From Pseudovibrio sp. JCM 19062 (GTDB taxonomy: Bacteria > Pseudomonadota > Alphaproteobacteria > Rhizobiales > Stappiaceae), in assembly GCA_001310715.1 (NCBI GenBank), contig BAXV01000060.1, forward strand, positions 1 to 21,827: 21,827 nucleotides of DNA. The letters run 5' to 3'. Below are positions 7,458 to 18,455 of the stretch, piece after piece; the first letter of the stretch is position 1; the number at the start of each line of letters is the position of its first letter. The notes under the pieces are model-generated. The model saw only the letters and a program-made list of their open reading frames with translations. It made no database searches and was not told the origin of the DNA. The translations under genes were made by a program, and so were the position numbers.

Positions 7458-9542
7458 CAGTTTGATGGCTTCGTCTCTACCAAAGAGATACAGGAGGTGA
7501 CGCAAGGCGTCGCCTCTTTCTGATTTTAGGTCAGGGTCCGTTGCCAATATTAGCTTGGCGTCGTCACGAGCGATCTCCATCAGATCAGCATGATCCTCGA
7601 TGGAAGCTAGTCTGAAGCCGGTGAGCCGGATTGACGGGTGCCCAGAAGTTCCCCTTCACCGCGCAGGCGCAAATCCTCTTCTGCAATGAGAAATCCGTCG
7701 TTGGTCTGGCGGAGGATATTCAGGCGTGCAGCCGCGGTTTCAGTGAGTGGCGCTTTAAAGAGCAGCAGGCAGGAGGAGGCAAGACTTCCGCGGCCAACGC
7801 GCCCACGCAGCTGGTGCAGCTGGGCAAGGCCGAAGCGCTCTGCATGCTCAATAACGATGATTGTGGCGTCGGGCACATCAACACCCACCTCAATAACAGT
7901 GGTTGCCACAAGCACGCGGGTGTCGCCGTTCTTGAAGGCGTCCATGGCAGCCTGCTTATCCTCCGGCTTTTGACGGCCATGAACAAGGGAAACGACGGGG
8001 CCAAGCGCGTTTTGAAGGTCGTTGAAACGCTCCTCAGCGGCAGCAAGGTCGATCTTTTCAGATTCCTCTACCAGTGGACACACCCAGTAGATCTTCTGGC
8101 CCTGAGCGATCATGGCTTTAAGGCGGTCAACAACCTCTCCGATGCGGTCCAGGGAAATGGAGACCGTTTTGATCTCCTGACGCCCTTTGGGTTTATCGGT
8201 AAGGCGGGAGACGTCCATGTCGCCGAAGTAGGAGAGCACCAGCGTGCGCGGGATCGGGGTTGCGGTCATCACCAGTACATCCACATTGGCGCCCTTGGAG
8301 GAGAGCGCGAGACGTTGGTGGACACCGAAGCGGTGCTGTTCATCCACGATGGTAATGCCGAGATCTTTGAAGTTGACGGTGGACTGGAACAGAGCATGAG
8401 TACCGACGATCAGATCAATGTCACCTGCTTCCAGCGCTTCGCCAATCTCGCGTTTGGTTTTGGCTGTGTCTTTGCCGGACAGGACGGCCATACGAATGCC
8501 TGCAGCTTCACACAGTGGTTTCATGGAGGCGTAGTGCTGACGGGCGAGAATGTCGGTTGGTGCCATCATGGCGGCTTGTGCGCCCGTTTCAATGACGGCT
8601 GCCATTGCCATGAGGCCGACGACCGTCTTGCCGGAGCCTACATCGCCCTGGAGGAGGCGCAGCATGCGGGAGGGCTCTTCAAGATCTGCAAAAATCTCTT
8701 TCAGTGCTTCTTCCTGACCACCTGTGAGTTCAAACGGCAGGGCTGCAAGGATCTTGCGACGCAGGGAGCCATCGCCTTTACGGGATTTGCCGCCCATATG
8801 GCGCAGTGAGTTGCGTACCAGTGCCAGAGCGAGCTGGTTAGCTAGAAATTCGTCATAGGCCAGTCGTGCGCGGGCTTTGCCCTCTGGTGCCAGATCTCTG
8901 GCATCTTCTGGTTTGTGAATGGAACGCAGCGCCACATCAAACGGCGGGAAGCCGCGTTGTTCAATAAAGGGCTCGTCCTGCCATTCCGGCATTTGCGGCA
9001 GGAACTCAAGCGCAGTGGACATGGCCCGTTGCAGGGTTTTGGAGGCAAGGCCCGCTGTCATGGGGTAGACGGGCTCTACAAGGGGCAGTGCCTCGGCTTC
9101 TTCCTCCGAGACCATGTGGTCGGGGTGAACCATTTGGGCGCGTTCATTGAACCATTCGACTTTACCCGACACGATGCGTTTTTCTCCGACCGGTAGCGTA
9201 CGCTGAAGGTAGTCGCCATGTGCGTGGAAGAACACCAGCTCAATTGCGCCGGTCTCGTCATGTGCCAGCACCTTGTAGGGCGCGCGGCTGCCACGTGGGG
9301 GCGCGCGGTGCTGATCGATATGGAGGACCAGCGTCACGATTTCCCCTTCTGGAGAGCCGGAAACACCGGGCGCAAGCGCCGATCGATGACGTTGACCGGA
9401 ACATGGAAGAGGAGATCGGCAATGCGGGCTTCGCGGTCCGGGCTGCCGACGAGCAGGCTCGTTATGGTCTTGGCAATCTTGGGTCCGATACCGGGAAGTT
9501 TGGTGACGGAGGCGAAAAGAGGATCAAGGCGAGTAGGCGCAT
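7443..9542 (-). CDS. recG: ATP-dependent DNA helicase RecG (three frameshifts in this sequence)
   Basis: Branched-DNA helicase that remodels stalled replication forks and recombination intermediates. Reconstructed length is about 700 residues, normal for RecG. The start is inferred at ATG 9542; the next codons need one extra base near 9533-9537, then the HhH-like part reads VTKLPGIGPKIAKTI and DLLFHVPVNVIDRR. A second shift near 9349-9352 joins it to EIVTLVLHIDQHRAPPRG of the wedge domain. The motor follows: Walker A GDVGSGKT, DEQH box, TATPIPRTL, then VIEVGVDVPDA and QLRGRVGRG of motifs V and VI. Near 7618-7621 one base is missing before the tail FRLASIEDHADLMEIARDDA, which ends LLYLFGRDEAIKLLRAG at 7443. 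All three shifts are one base short, suggesting sequence error. It is divergent from sdhE and convergent with the DUF502 gene. Confidence 0.93.
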
Positions 9543-9718
9543 ACCATATAGACCATAAGGGGAACAGGTAGATTGATCTGTGCCATGTTCCTGTGATTTG
9601 TGCAACGCCCTTAAGAAAACACTGACAGATGAAAATAAGGGTTGTATACAGGCGAAACGATTTAGCCTATCTATTTGCAGATAGTGACAGGCATAAGCGA
9701 CCGTCTAGGGGAATGACG
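9543..9718. promoter_or_regulatory. Divergent promoter region recG / sdhE
   Basis: About 176 bases separate the recG and sdhE starts and must drive both genes. No operator-like repeat is evident. A longer start for sdhE at 9629 would fall inside this region, but it lacks family support. Confidence 0.4.
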
Positions 9719-10024
9719 ATGGACCATAGTGCGCAGAGTGTAGATCAAAACAAGAACATTGAGCTGGATAACCGGAGAAAGCGCATCATTTTCCGCTGCC
9801 ACCATCGCGGCATGAAGGAAATGGACATCATGCTGGGTGGCTACGTTGAAAAGCATATAGCCCAGATGTCCGACGGTGAGCTGGATGAGCTGGAGGTGTT
9901 CTTACAGCACCACGATCAGGACCTGTTCTCATGGTTTATTGGAACCAAACCGGTCCCTGATGAAGCCAACACAGAGCTCTTCCGTAAGATCCTGAACTAC
10001 TACAAGGATAAGAGCGGAAGCTAA
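9719..10024 (+). CDS. sdhE: SdhE, FAD assembly factor for succinate dehydrogenase
   Basis: 101 residues from ATG 9719. Small cytoplasmic protein that promotes covalent flavinylation of SdhA (Sdh5/SdhE family). The diagnostic motif RGMKEMD, with the conserved Arg-Gly that contacts the flavoprotein, is present, followed by GGYVEKHIAQMSDGELDELE and LFSWFIGTKPVPDE, standard for the family. I chose 9719 because AGGGGA at 9707-9712 is six bases upstream. ATG 9713 is too close to that site, and an ATG at 9629 would add a non-conserved 30-residue lead. It sits between divergent recG and downstream mfd, the usual alphaproteobacterial arrangement, and is followed by a strong terminator. Confidence 0.93.
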   Translation: MDHSAQSVDQNKNIELDNRRKRIIFRCHHRGMKEMDIMLGGYVEKHIAQMSDGELDELEVFLQHHDQDLFSWFIGTKPVPDEANTELFRKILNYYKDKSGS

Positions 10025-10030
10025 TGATTT

Positions 10031-10070
10031 AAGGCATCTGGTTGGGCGCAATCAGATGCCTTTGTTTTGT
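10031..10070 (+). terminator. Rho-independent terminator after sdhE
   Basis: A 14-bp stem (10031-10044 with 10049-10062, one G-T pair) closes a GGCG loop, and the bases TTTGTTTTGT follow. It starts seven bases after the sdhE stop, so sdhE and mfd are probably transcribed separately. Confidence 0.88.
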
Positions 10071-10106
10071 CTGCTGATGATTTGAAGAAATAAGGTTGCC
10101 CATCCC

Positions 10107-13100
10107 GTGTTTGAAAGTTTGCTGAAGAAAAGTGAAAACATAACGCTCGCCTCTGTTCCTGATGGAGCGGAAGCATACGTGCTTTCAAAAATACTTGCAG
10201 AAGTTCAGGAGGGTGGCCTTGCGCTGACTTATATTGCCCGCGATGCAACGCGTATGGCGGCGCTGACCGAGGCTCTGGGGTTCTTTGCGCCTGATGTGGA
10301 AGTGCTTCAGCTTCCGGCGTGGGATTGTTTGCCGTATGACCGTGTTTCGCCGCATGGAGCGATTGTTGCGCGCAGATTGCTGACTTTGCTGCGACTGGCG
10401 AAGGGGCTACCCAAGAAAAAGAAGTTCGTGCTGATCACAACGGTTAATGCGGCTTTGCAGCGGATGCCGGTTCGGGACTGGGCAGCCGACCATATTCTCT
10501 CGTTTAAGCCGGGCAATCGCATTAATCCGGACAAGATCATCAAGTGGTTGGAAGTGAACGGGTTTGCCCGAACTCCAACCGTGCGTGAAACCGGAGAATA
10601 TGCGGTGCGCGGCGGGATCATTGATTTGTTTTCTCCGGCAACCAAAGAGCCGGTCCGTTTGGACTTCTTTGGGGATACGCTGGAGTCCATTCGCTCGTTT
10701 GATACGGATAGTCAAATGACGCTCGCTCAGAAGAAGGGGCTTACACTTGTCCCGATGAGTGAGATCATTCTTGAGCCAGAAACCATCTCCCGCTTCCGTC
10801 GTAATTACGTGACCACCTTTGGGGCCGCTGGGCCGGATGATGTTCTTTATCAGTCCATCAGTGAAGGGCGCCGGTATGCGGGGATGGAACACTGGCTGCC
10901 GTTGTTCCATGAAAACCTTGCTACCCTGTTTGACTACATTGGTGAAACGCCGGTTTTGCTGGATGCCAATACCGAGGACATGATCAAGGAGCGGCTGGAG
11001 CAGGTTGAGGAGCACTACGGGGCGCGTCAGGACGGCTTAAACAACAAGGCGCTCTCAACAGGGGTTTCGTATAAGCCAATCCCACCGGTTGCTTTGTACC
11101 TTCAGGAGCCGGAGTTCGGGAGCTGCGTTGCTGACAGGGCGTCAGCGCAGTTGTCGCCGTTTGCCATGCCTCCGGGGACTGGCAAGACCGCTATTGATAT
11201 GGGTGGTCGTCAGGGGCGTAACTTTGCAGCTGAGCGTGCTGCTGGTGATGTGAACATCTTTGATGCGCTTTCCACCCATGTGTCTGCTCTTGCCAAGGAC
11301 GGGAAGAGGGCGGTGCTTTCCTGTTGGAGTGAGGGGTCCCGCGAGCGTCTGGCGCAGGTTTTGGCTGACCATGGACTGGATCGCACCGGATATGCGGGGA
11401 ATTCTGCTGAGTTGGACAAGGTTCCCGCTGGGCTGACAGCCTTGGTCCTGCTCGGCCTTGAGCACGGCTTTGAGATTGATGGTCTGGCCTTCATTGGCGA
11501 ACAGGATATCCTTGGTGACCGTTTGGTGCGTCAGCGGCGGCGTAAGTCCAAGGGCGCGAACATTCTTACAGAAGCCTCGGCGCTTTCTCCGGGTGATCTG
11601 GTTGTGCATGTTGAGCATGGTATTGGGCGCTTTATTGGGCTTAAGACCATTGAGGCGGTTGGTGCGCCTCACGACTGTCTTGAGCTGCAATATGCAGGTT
11701 CGGACAAGCTTTATCTTCCGGTAGAGAACATTGATCTTTTGACGCGCTATGGCTCGGAAGATCAGGAAGTTCAGTTAGATAAGCTTGGCGGCGGGGCTTG
11801 GCAGGCTCGTAAAGCCAAGATGAAAAAGCGTATTCTTGAGATTGCCGATGGCTTGATCAAGATTGCAGCGGAACGCGCTTTACGAACTGCTCCAGCGATT
11901 ACGGCTCCGGAAGGGGCTTACGATGAGTTCTCTGCAAGGTTTGTTTATGACGAGACCGATGACCAGATGAGCGCTATTGAGTCGGTGTTTGATGATATGG
12001 CTTCCGGGCGCCGATGGATCGGCTTATTTGTGGTGATGTGGGCTTTGGTAAGACGGAAGTTGCTCTAAGAGCTGCGTTTTTGGCGGCGATGTCAGGGAGG
12101 CAGGTAGCGGTTGTTGTGCCGACTACTTTGTTGGCGCGTCAGCATTACCGGACGTTTGCGGATCGTTTTAATGGGTTGCCGATTGAAGTGCGGCAAGCGT
12201 CCCGACTTGTCCCTAGTAAGGAGCTGTCAGAGACCAAGAAGGGCCTGAAAGAGGGTTCCGTTGATGTGGTGATTGGTACGCATGCTTTACTTGGTAAGGC
12301 TATTGGTTTCAGGGACTTGGGTCTTCTCATCATTGATGAGGAGCAGCATTTCGGGGTGAAGCATAAAGAACGGTTGAAAGAGCTGAAAAGTGATGTTCAC
12401 GTTTTGACCCTTTCTGCGACGCCGATTCCGCGTACTTTACAATTGGCGCTGACAGGAGTTCGCGAGCTTTCCCTGATTGCGACGCCGCCGGTGGACCGTT
12501 TGGCTGTGCGCTCGTTCATATCCCCGTTCGATCCGATGGTTATCCGCGAGAGCTTGCTGCGTGAGCATTATCGCGGGGGGCAGAGCTTTTATGTGTGTCC
12601 GCGTGTGTCTGATCTGGCAGAGGTGAGGGCCTTTCTTGAAGAGAATGTGCCTGAAGTTAAAGTGGTTTCCGCTCACGGACAGATGCCTGCCGGTGAGCTC
12701 GATGACATCATGAATGCCTTTTATGAGGGTAAGTTTGATGTGCTTCTGGCGACCACTATTGTGGAATCTGGTTTGGACATACCAAACGCCAACACTTTGA
12801 TTGTGCACCGCTCGGACATGTTTGGTTTGGCGCAGCTCTATCAGATCCGTGGTCGTGTGGGACGATCCAAGACGCGGGCCTATGCGTTGTTTACAGTGCC
12901 TGCCAACAAGACCCTTACGCCTACCGCAGAGCGACGCCTTAAGGTATTGCAAAGTCTTGAGAATTTGGGCGCTGGCTTCCAGCTTGCCTCACATGATCTG
13001 GACATTCGCGGGGCGGGTAACTTGCTTGGGGAAGAGCAGTCCGGGCATATTAAAGAGGTGGGTTTTGAGCTTTACCAGCAGATGTTGGAGGAAGCGGTTG

Positions 13101-13594
13101 CTCAGCTGAAATCGGGCGGGGAGGACTTTCAGGAGGATCAGTGGTCGCCGCAGATTGCGATTGGGACACCTGTTCTTATCCCCGATACGTATGTACCGGA
13201 CCTGCAGCTGCGGCTTGAGCTTTATCGCCGTCTGGCGGATCTCATGGAGCTTGAAGACATTGATGGATTTGGTGCGGAGATGATTGACCGCTTCGGGCCA
13301 CTTCCTGAGGAAGTTCAACACCTTCTGAAGATTGTTTACATCAAAGGATTATGCCGCAAAGCGAATGTTGAAAAGATTGACGCTGGGCCGAAGGGCATTG
13401 TGATTGCCTTCCGCAACAGCGAATTCAGCAATCCGGCCGGACTGGTCTCCTACATTGCCGAGCAAACTATCCTCGCCAAGATCAGACCTGACCAGAAGGT
13501 TGTGTTGACCCGTGACTGGCCAACTGCGGATGATCGGCTGAAGGGGACGGCTGCGGTGCTCACCAAGCTGACCAAACTGGCTGCAAACGCCTAA
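10107..13594 (+). CDS. mfd: Transcription-repair coupling factor Mfd (one frameshift in this sequence)
   Basis: Cytoplasmic DNA translocase that displaces stalled RNA polymerase and recruits UvrA. Reconstructed length about 1162 residues, normal. Domains in order: UvrB-like region (residues about 10-340, with LQLPAWDCLPYDRVSP and GEYAVRGGIIDLFSP), a degenerate middle region, the CarD-like polymerase-interaction domain (SPGDLVVHVEHGIGRFIGLK, about 492-511), and the RecG-like motor with Walker A GDVGFGKT, IDEEQHFGVKHKERL and SATPIPRTLQ. Motifs IVESGLDIPNANTLIVHRS and QIRGRVGRS follow, then the TRCF C-terminal domain. The frame breaks at 12010-12012, one C short just before the Walker A; the sequence should read ASGRPMDRLICGD. 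The GTG at 10107 is the likely start, with AAGG 11 bases upstream. A terminator follows the TAA. Confidence 0.95.
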
Positions 13595-13618
13595 GTATCT
13601 GTTCTATAGCGCTTATTT

Positions 13619-13645
13619 CCGGGCCTCTCTCAGAGCCCCGGTTTT
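13619..13645 (+). terminator. Probable terminator after mfd
   Basis: CCGGG (13619-13623) pairs with CCCGG (13637-13641), with an inner CTCT/AGAG stem interrupted by a C-C mismatch. TTTT follows at 13642-13645. It lies 25 bases after the mfd stop. Confidence 0.7.
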
Positions 13646-13702
13646 GCGTTGTTATGTGCGTTGGTTTGCGTTGTTCGCAGGTTTTTTGCGTTTGTTTGCG
13701 CT
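13643..13702 (+). repeat. Cluster of TTTGCGTT-like octamers
   Basis: Five near-identical 8-base units occur: TTTGCGTT at 13643, 13665 and 13685, TGTGCGTT at 13655 and TTTGCGCT at 13695. Start-to-start distances are 12, 10, 20 and 10 bases, i.e. close to helical repeats. They lie between the mfd terminator and the 3' end of the AraC-like gene, so a promoter role is not obvious. Confidence 0.4.
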
Positions 13703-13784
13703 CAAAGTGATGCAGATTTGAAGAAAACGGTCTTTCGAAAATCTGGAGGACAAAATTGTCGGGCGGCGGGTTATCCCCGCACTG

Positions 13785-14620
13785 TTACTTCAGGACTTGA
13801 GCGCGGTACCGTGCAGGGGTGGTGCCGACTTCGGCTTTAAAGGCGCGGGTCAAATGGCTTTGGCAGGAGAAGCCACAGGAGCTTGCGATCTGGGCGATGG
13901 TATGCGGGCTCTTTAGCTGTTCCTTGGCCTGCTCAATGCGTTTGCTCAGCACCCACTTGTGCGGGGATATCCCGCGAGAGAGCGTGAACATACGTTGGAA
14001 GTGAAATTCGGAGAGACCGGCTTCTTTTGCAAGATCCGCCAGAAGGATTGACTTGCTTATGTTTGCAGAAATCCATTCATCTGTTAGGCGCAGTTGTTTA
14101 GGTGAAAGCCCGCTTTTGAGGATGAGCTTTTCTTCTGGCAAATGGGCGACAAGAGTCGAGAGCGCTTCTTCTGCGGCAAGGTGGTCGCCTTGTTGGGCTG
14201 CCTGAGCCATCTGAAACATCGGGAGTGCAATTTCAGGCTGGTCGCAAAATGTGCTTTCCCTGACTTCCAGTCGTCTGGCGTCCCTGTCGTGAATGCGCGC
14301 GTAGCTTGCGCGCAGCGTTGTGTCAGGGATGTGAAAATGGACAAATTGGAAGTATGATGCAATTTCCCAGTCCGAGCTTTGTCCGGCAGGCATGACACAA
14401 ACGGCTCCGGGATGACCGGAGCTCCGCCAATATCAAGGCGGCGGGTTCCGGTGCCACCCTTGAGATAAAAGCTGAACGTGTGTCCTTCAGGCCGGTCGTA
14501 AAAGATCCGGTCACCTTGGTTTTCCCAAAGGATCACCGTTCGTCCGGAGCCCAGATCTAACCGCGCAGATGCACGGGCACCGGCTGAGGCTTCCAGAAAA
14601 TCTGTCACAGTCTGTTTCAT
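13785..14620 (-). CDS. AraC-family transcriptional regulator (one frameshift in this sequence)
   Basis: Reconstructed length about 278 residues. The N-terminal half starts MKQTVTDFLEASAGARASAR at 14620 and forms a cupin-like sensor part (EGHTFSFYLKGGTGTRRLDIGG). Near 14420-14430 one base appears to be missing, after which the frame continues HPGAVCVMPAGQSSDWEI. The C-terminal 100 residues are the double helix-turn-helix DNA-binding domain: LADLAKEAGLSEFHFQRMF, then GISPHKWVLSKRIEQAKEQL, IAQIASSCGFSCQSHLTRAF and the closing GTTPARYR, all hallmarks of AraC/XylS proteins. It is divergent from the EamA exporter, which it most likely controls. The effector is unknown. An unbroken frame from 14393 exists but would lose the sensor domain. 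Confidence 0.88.
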
Positions 14621-14639
14621 GTGTTCTGAATATATCAGC

Positions 14640-14690
14640 TTTGCGATTATGCAAAGATCATGGAAAATTAAACCGCAAGATTATGCAAGA
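14640..14690. promoter_or_regulatory. Duplicated GATTATGCAA motif, candidate AraC-type operator
   Basis: The 10-base unit GATTATGCAA occurs at 14645-14654 and again at 14679-14688, a spacing of 34 bases (just over three helical turns), in the same direction. The first copy is also framed by the perfect inverted repeat TTTGC-N6-GCAAA (14640-14655). Direct repeats between a divergent AraC-family regulator and its target are the expected form of operator. That the AraC-like protein binds here is inference. Confidence 0.55.
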
Positions 14691-14737
14691 AGCGGCGAGG
14701 GGGCTGGGTGTATCTCATCGACAAGGAGATACAAATC

Positions 14738-15739
14738 ATGAATACCGCTGTCCTGTTTATTGCCACTGTTTTTCTTTGGGGTACCAGCTGGTTAGCAATT
14801 GCCTGGCAAGTAGGTGATGTGCCGATCCTGACCTCTATTTTCTATCGGTTCGCCATGGCGGCAGTCGTTATGCTTGCTGGTTTGCTTGTGCTCCGGCGTT
14901 TATCTCTGCCGAGCCAATGGCGCTATGTGATCTTGCAAGCTCTGTGCCTTTTCAGTTTGAACTTTGTGGCGCTTTATAATGCCACTGCGCTCATTCCTTC
15001 AGGACTGGTTTCGGTGATCTTCTCCCTTGCCTCCATATTTAATGCTGTGAATGCTCGGTTCTTTTATGGAGAGCAGATCACAAGGCGTGTTGTTTTTGCG
15101 GCTTTCTTTGGAGTGAGTGGCCTCGTTTTCATCTTCTGGCAAAGTCTCGCGCTTTCGTTTGATGCAAATGCGCTTTGGGGTGTGGGCTGGGCCATGCTTG
15201 GCACCTTCTTCTTTTCCTTGGGCAACATGGTTTCGCGCAAAACACGAGCCTTGGTATCAGCACGGTGACAGCCAATGCATGGGGTATGGGCATTGGCGCG
15301 TTGTTCCTGCTTGCCTCATGAGCGTTACGGGTGATCAGCTGGTCGTGCCAACCTCATTTTCCTATGTGGCCGCGCTTATTTATCTTGCCGTCTTCGCAAG
15401 CGTGATTGGCTTCACCGCCTATCTCATGCTGGTAGCCCGTATCGGGTCAGCACAAGCTGGGTATGCAACGGTGGTCTTCCCTGTAGTCGCCTTGCTTCTT
15501 TCAACAGTCGCCGAGGCTTCGAGTGGACGATGCCAGCGGTCATTGGCGTTGGGCTCATCCTGATTGGGAATCTGATTATGTTCATGCGGGTAGGGGATGG
15601 TGGTGCTCTTAGGTTCCTGAGGGGTGCTCGCTTCCATTCGGCGCCAATTAGGTGTGGGATCAGCAAGGGCTGGCTGCGGTTGTGTCAAAACTGTTTCTGG
15701 AAAAGCTTTTCTCACCAGTTGTTTGTATTGAGCTGGTGA
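14738..15739 (+). CDS. EamA/DMT-family exporter (three or more frameshifts; 3' end uncertain)
   Basis: Ten-helix drug/metabolite transporter superfamily permease. It starts at ATG 14738 with AAGGAGA 8 bases upstream: MNTAVLFIATVFLWGTSWLAI, the usual first EamA helix with its GTSW motif. The first repeat ends around GLVFIFWQSLALSF, and the second continues through AMLGTFFFSLGNMVSRK. Three one-base losses are inferred: at the A run 15239-15242 (to reach TSLGISTVTANAWGMGIGAL), near 15314-15316 (to reach MSVTGDQLVVPTSFSYVAAL) and near 15515-15516 (to reach EWTMPAVIGVGLILIGNLI). The natural family length, about 290 residues, would put the stop near 15591-15612; the frame as given runs on to 15739, so a fourth indel is likely. 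Substrate unknown. Confidence 0.82.
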
Positions 15740-15875
15740 GTTCCTGCTCATGCTACAGTGAGAGAAATGATAGCGATGAGTGAAGCATTGGAAGACGCTA
15801 TCAGTTTCTGGCTAAGAGTCAGGGCCCTCGCGTGACCAAACTGGACCCAAGCGTCTTTCGTAGTTTGAGAAACGG
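15740..15875. other. Intergenic region with no recognised feature
   Basis: Space between the exporter and the convergent acyltransferase gene. If the exporter ends near 15600, the gap grows to about 265 bases. A minus-strand frame starting MSRNSPAQYKQLVRKAF at 15751 could be a small unknown gene or a remnant. I could not recognise it. Confidence 0.35.
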
Positions 15876-17885
15876 TCAACCTTCTGCTGATAACCCTTTA
15901 CGATCCTGGTTTTTTCTGGTTACTCCGGCAACAATCTTCTGTGTTGGCCTTGTGAATTTAGAATCTGTTTTTTTGAAATCATCGGTCAGCTTGAGCGATT
16001 GGTGTTGAGTAATATGATTGGAGTCTATGAACCGATATCTTCCCTCAGCATCAAGAGCTGATACTATATTGTTGTCCTCAAAAACGGCCTTTGCCGCGTC
16101 CCAAACTTCAACATTTTCATTCTGTTCCATTACTTCCATGAAGGCACGCTCTTGACGAGTACGTGTGTGAACAGCTTGATCAATGTCCACTTGACAATTG
16201 TTAGTACCGAATATTCTTTGCTGAATAGCGCAAGATTCAATGGATACCTTCTCTGAGTTAAGTAGAGGAACGTCCAAGGCTAGAACTAGATTCGCTTTCC
16301 TCTCTTTCAAGTCTTGCGCAAAAATGTTTAGTGCTGAAATCAGGTTCTTCTCCTTCTGATTTGGCTTCACTTCATCATTCAAGGGAATGTTGGACACTAG
16401 TTTTTCATTTAGATGCGTGCTCAAGAATGTAAAAAAGACTAAATCATTCTCTTTCACTTTTTCTAAGGTCGCCTGGTAGACCAAAGAGTCTTTGCAGGCG
16501 TTATCAGAAAAAAAAGCAATATGGCGGATCTAGCTGGTTGGCCGTATTAATGAACCGAACTTGATAAGGTGTTGCGTGTGAAGCTTCTGAAAGCATATAT
16601 GTCATTTGTGCTGCATGGCTATCGCCAAGCGTGAACAGGATATTTGGCTTTTCAGCAGATCTATCAGAGGATAAACAAGCTGCTATAGGATCAGAATATT
16701 TACTTGTTGCTTCTTGTCCATGGCATAGAACTGGATCATCTTGTTCCTGCTCTGGTGCTCCCAAAAAGTGAACCAGATTGATGGTGTTACGTTTGGCCGC
16801 CACATATGCTTGTGTGCCCACAACATGAAAAGTGGTGACCATTAATGCAACGCCAACCAACGCTGTCTTTTTAGGGGAACTAAACCATCTGTACTTCCGC
16901 AGGGGCGTTTCTAACGCCTGATAGGCTAACTCAGAGAGGAGTATGGCGACAAACAAGCAAAGCAAGGTCGCTTGTATGCTGCTGCCAACAGTCCATCTTC
17001 CAAATACTAAAATAGGCCAATGCCAAAGGTAAAGCGAATAGGACCGCAGCCCAACTTGGATTGCTGTTTTGCTGCCTAGCAAGCGGCCCAAAAACCCATG
17101 GTCTGCAAACATAATCAGTCCAGAGGCAGATAAAACCGCAATTATGGTTGGTAATGGTGATGAGCTGGCGCTGAAGTTTATCGTGGTTCCAAGGGCGACA
17201 AGAGAAGCCAATGCAATCCATGAATGCCGTAGGCTCTTAAACTGTAAGAGTCTTTCTCTATGAATTGCTAAAAGTGCACCAAGTCCGAGTTCCCAAAATC
17301 GAGTTGGTAGCAGGTAAAAAGCGGCTGCATGAAAATTACTAAATAACAATACATAGGCAAACAGGGATAGGACAGACGCAACGGCGATCACCTTTGCCAG
17401 ATTGCTTCTGAAAATGAAGACAATAAATGGAAAAACAAGATAGAATTGCTCTTCAATCCCTAAAGACCAGGTATGCGTAAATGGATTCAGCTGCGTGCTG
17501 GTGGCAAAATAGTCCTGACTAGAAAAGTATAAAAATATATTGGAAGTACCAAGAGAGGCAAATGCCGCTGTTTTAAAGATATCCCTACTTCGCCAATCCA
17601 AAGCAAATACAAATAATAATGATATTACTAAAAGCATGAATAATAGAGCGGGTATTATTCGCTTCACTCTGCGAGAGTAAAAGTATGTGATGCTATCAAA
17701 AAAAAGATATATTTTTTTAAAGTTTCATTTAATAAAACACTTCTGGTGACAACAAACCCAGAGATGACGAAAAAGATATCTACCCTAAAGACTCCGGGCA
17801 AGAGAGTGGGGAACGCGTGGAAAATTAAAACAATTACAATTGATATGGCTCTGAGACCATCAATGTGCGGGTAATAATATTTCAT
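15876..17885 (-). CDS. Acyltransferase-3 (OafA-like) with C-terminal SGNH domain (two or three frameshifts)
   Basis: Membrane O-acetyltransferase that decorates surface polysaccharide or LPS, reconstructed at about 669 residues. The N-terminus MKYYYPHIDGLRAISIVIVL carries the family HIDGLRA motif, then DIFFVISGFV, the WSLGIEEQFYLVFPF signature and about ten membrane segments. The C-terminal periplasmic SGNH/GDSL-like domain shows the catalytic TLGDSHAAQ block and the late D-x-x-H block (IDSNHIT). Frame breaks fall at two eight-base A/T runs: 17698-17705 (needs 6 or 9 T on the coding strand) and 16508-16515 (one too many). A third may exist at 15968-15974; correcting it would end the protein at 15920 instead of 15876. 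Codon use is clearly more AT-rich than in the neighbours, suggesting horizontal acquisition. It has no recognisable operon partner. Confidence 0.86.
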
Positions 17886-18121
17886 TGGAGTTTTTCTTAG
17901 GACCTGACTTGAGTGTAATCATGCTAAATAAAGCTAGATCTCAGAAAGTAGTATCTCTGTTTATTTGGGCATCTGAGCGTTGTTCGTAAGTAAATGTGCT
18001 CTTGTTGTGCCGTGTACTGAGTTTGAGTGTAATAAACCAGACGTTGTCTACCCGTCAAGTATTGAATGTGCTCGGTGGTTATCCGCCTATTTGGCTAATA
18101 ATGCATAAAATTGCTTGGTAT

Positions 18122-18142
18122 TTGAATCGAATTACGATTCAA
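18122..18142. repeat. Perfect inverted repeat TTGAATCG-N5-CGATTCAA
   Basis: An 8-bp perfect inverted repeat with a 5-base centre (AATTA) in the gene-poor region. It could be an operator or part of a small RNA. TCTCTCTTTC follows, which is too weak for a typical terminator. Confidence 0.45.
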
Positions 18143-18455
18143 TCTCTCTTTCGGGAGGGTGTTATGTCAGGTTCTCACTTTTAGCTTTCACACGGGTAGT
18201 ATAATCAGATTATGGCGCGTCTTCCGACTGACGGGCAAGGCAAGTGTAGATGAAGGTTATGGCGACAGCGGAGGGGCGCACGTGTCGTGATCGATAGTTC
18301 AACTGGTCTTGTCCGCGCTGTGACAGTGGGGTCATCTGCAATTGGCGATGAGGTGGGGCCGTAAGATATATGAGCACCCGCATAGGATCGGCTGCCGCGT
18401 TCTGCAAGTTTGCTGCGAATTCACAACAGTTCGTCGGTTTTCATCTGATTTTCAA

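Noticed and set aside
7631..8809. Long plus-strand frame (392 aa) opposite recG
   Set aside because: It is antisense to the conserved helicase motor of recG, with no family features.
9629..9718. Longer N-terminus for SdhE starting at 9629
   Set aside because: The extra 30 residues are not family-like, and the good ribosome site points to ATG 9719.
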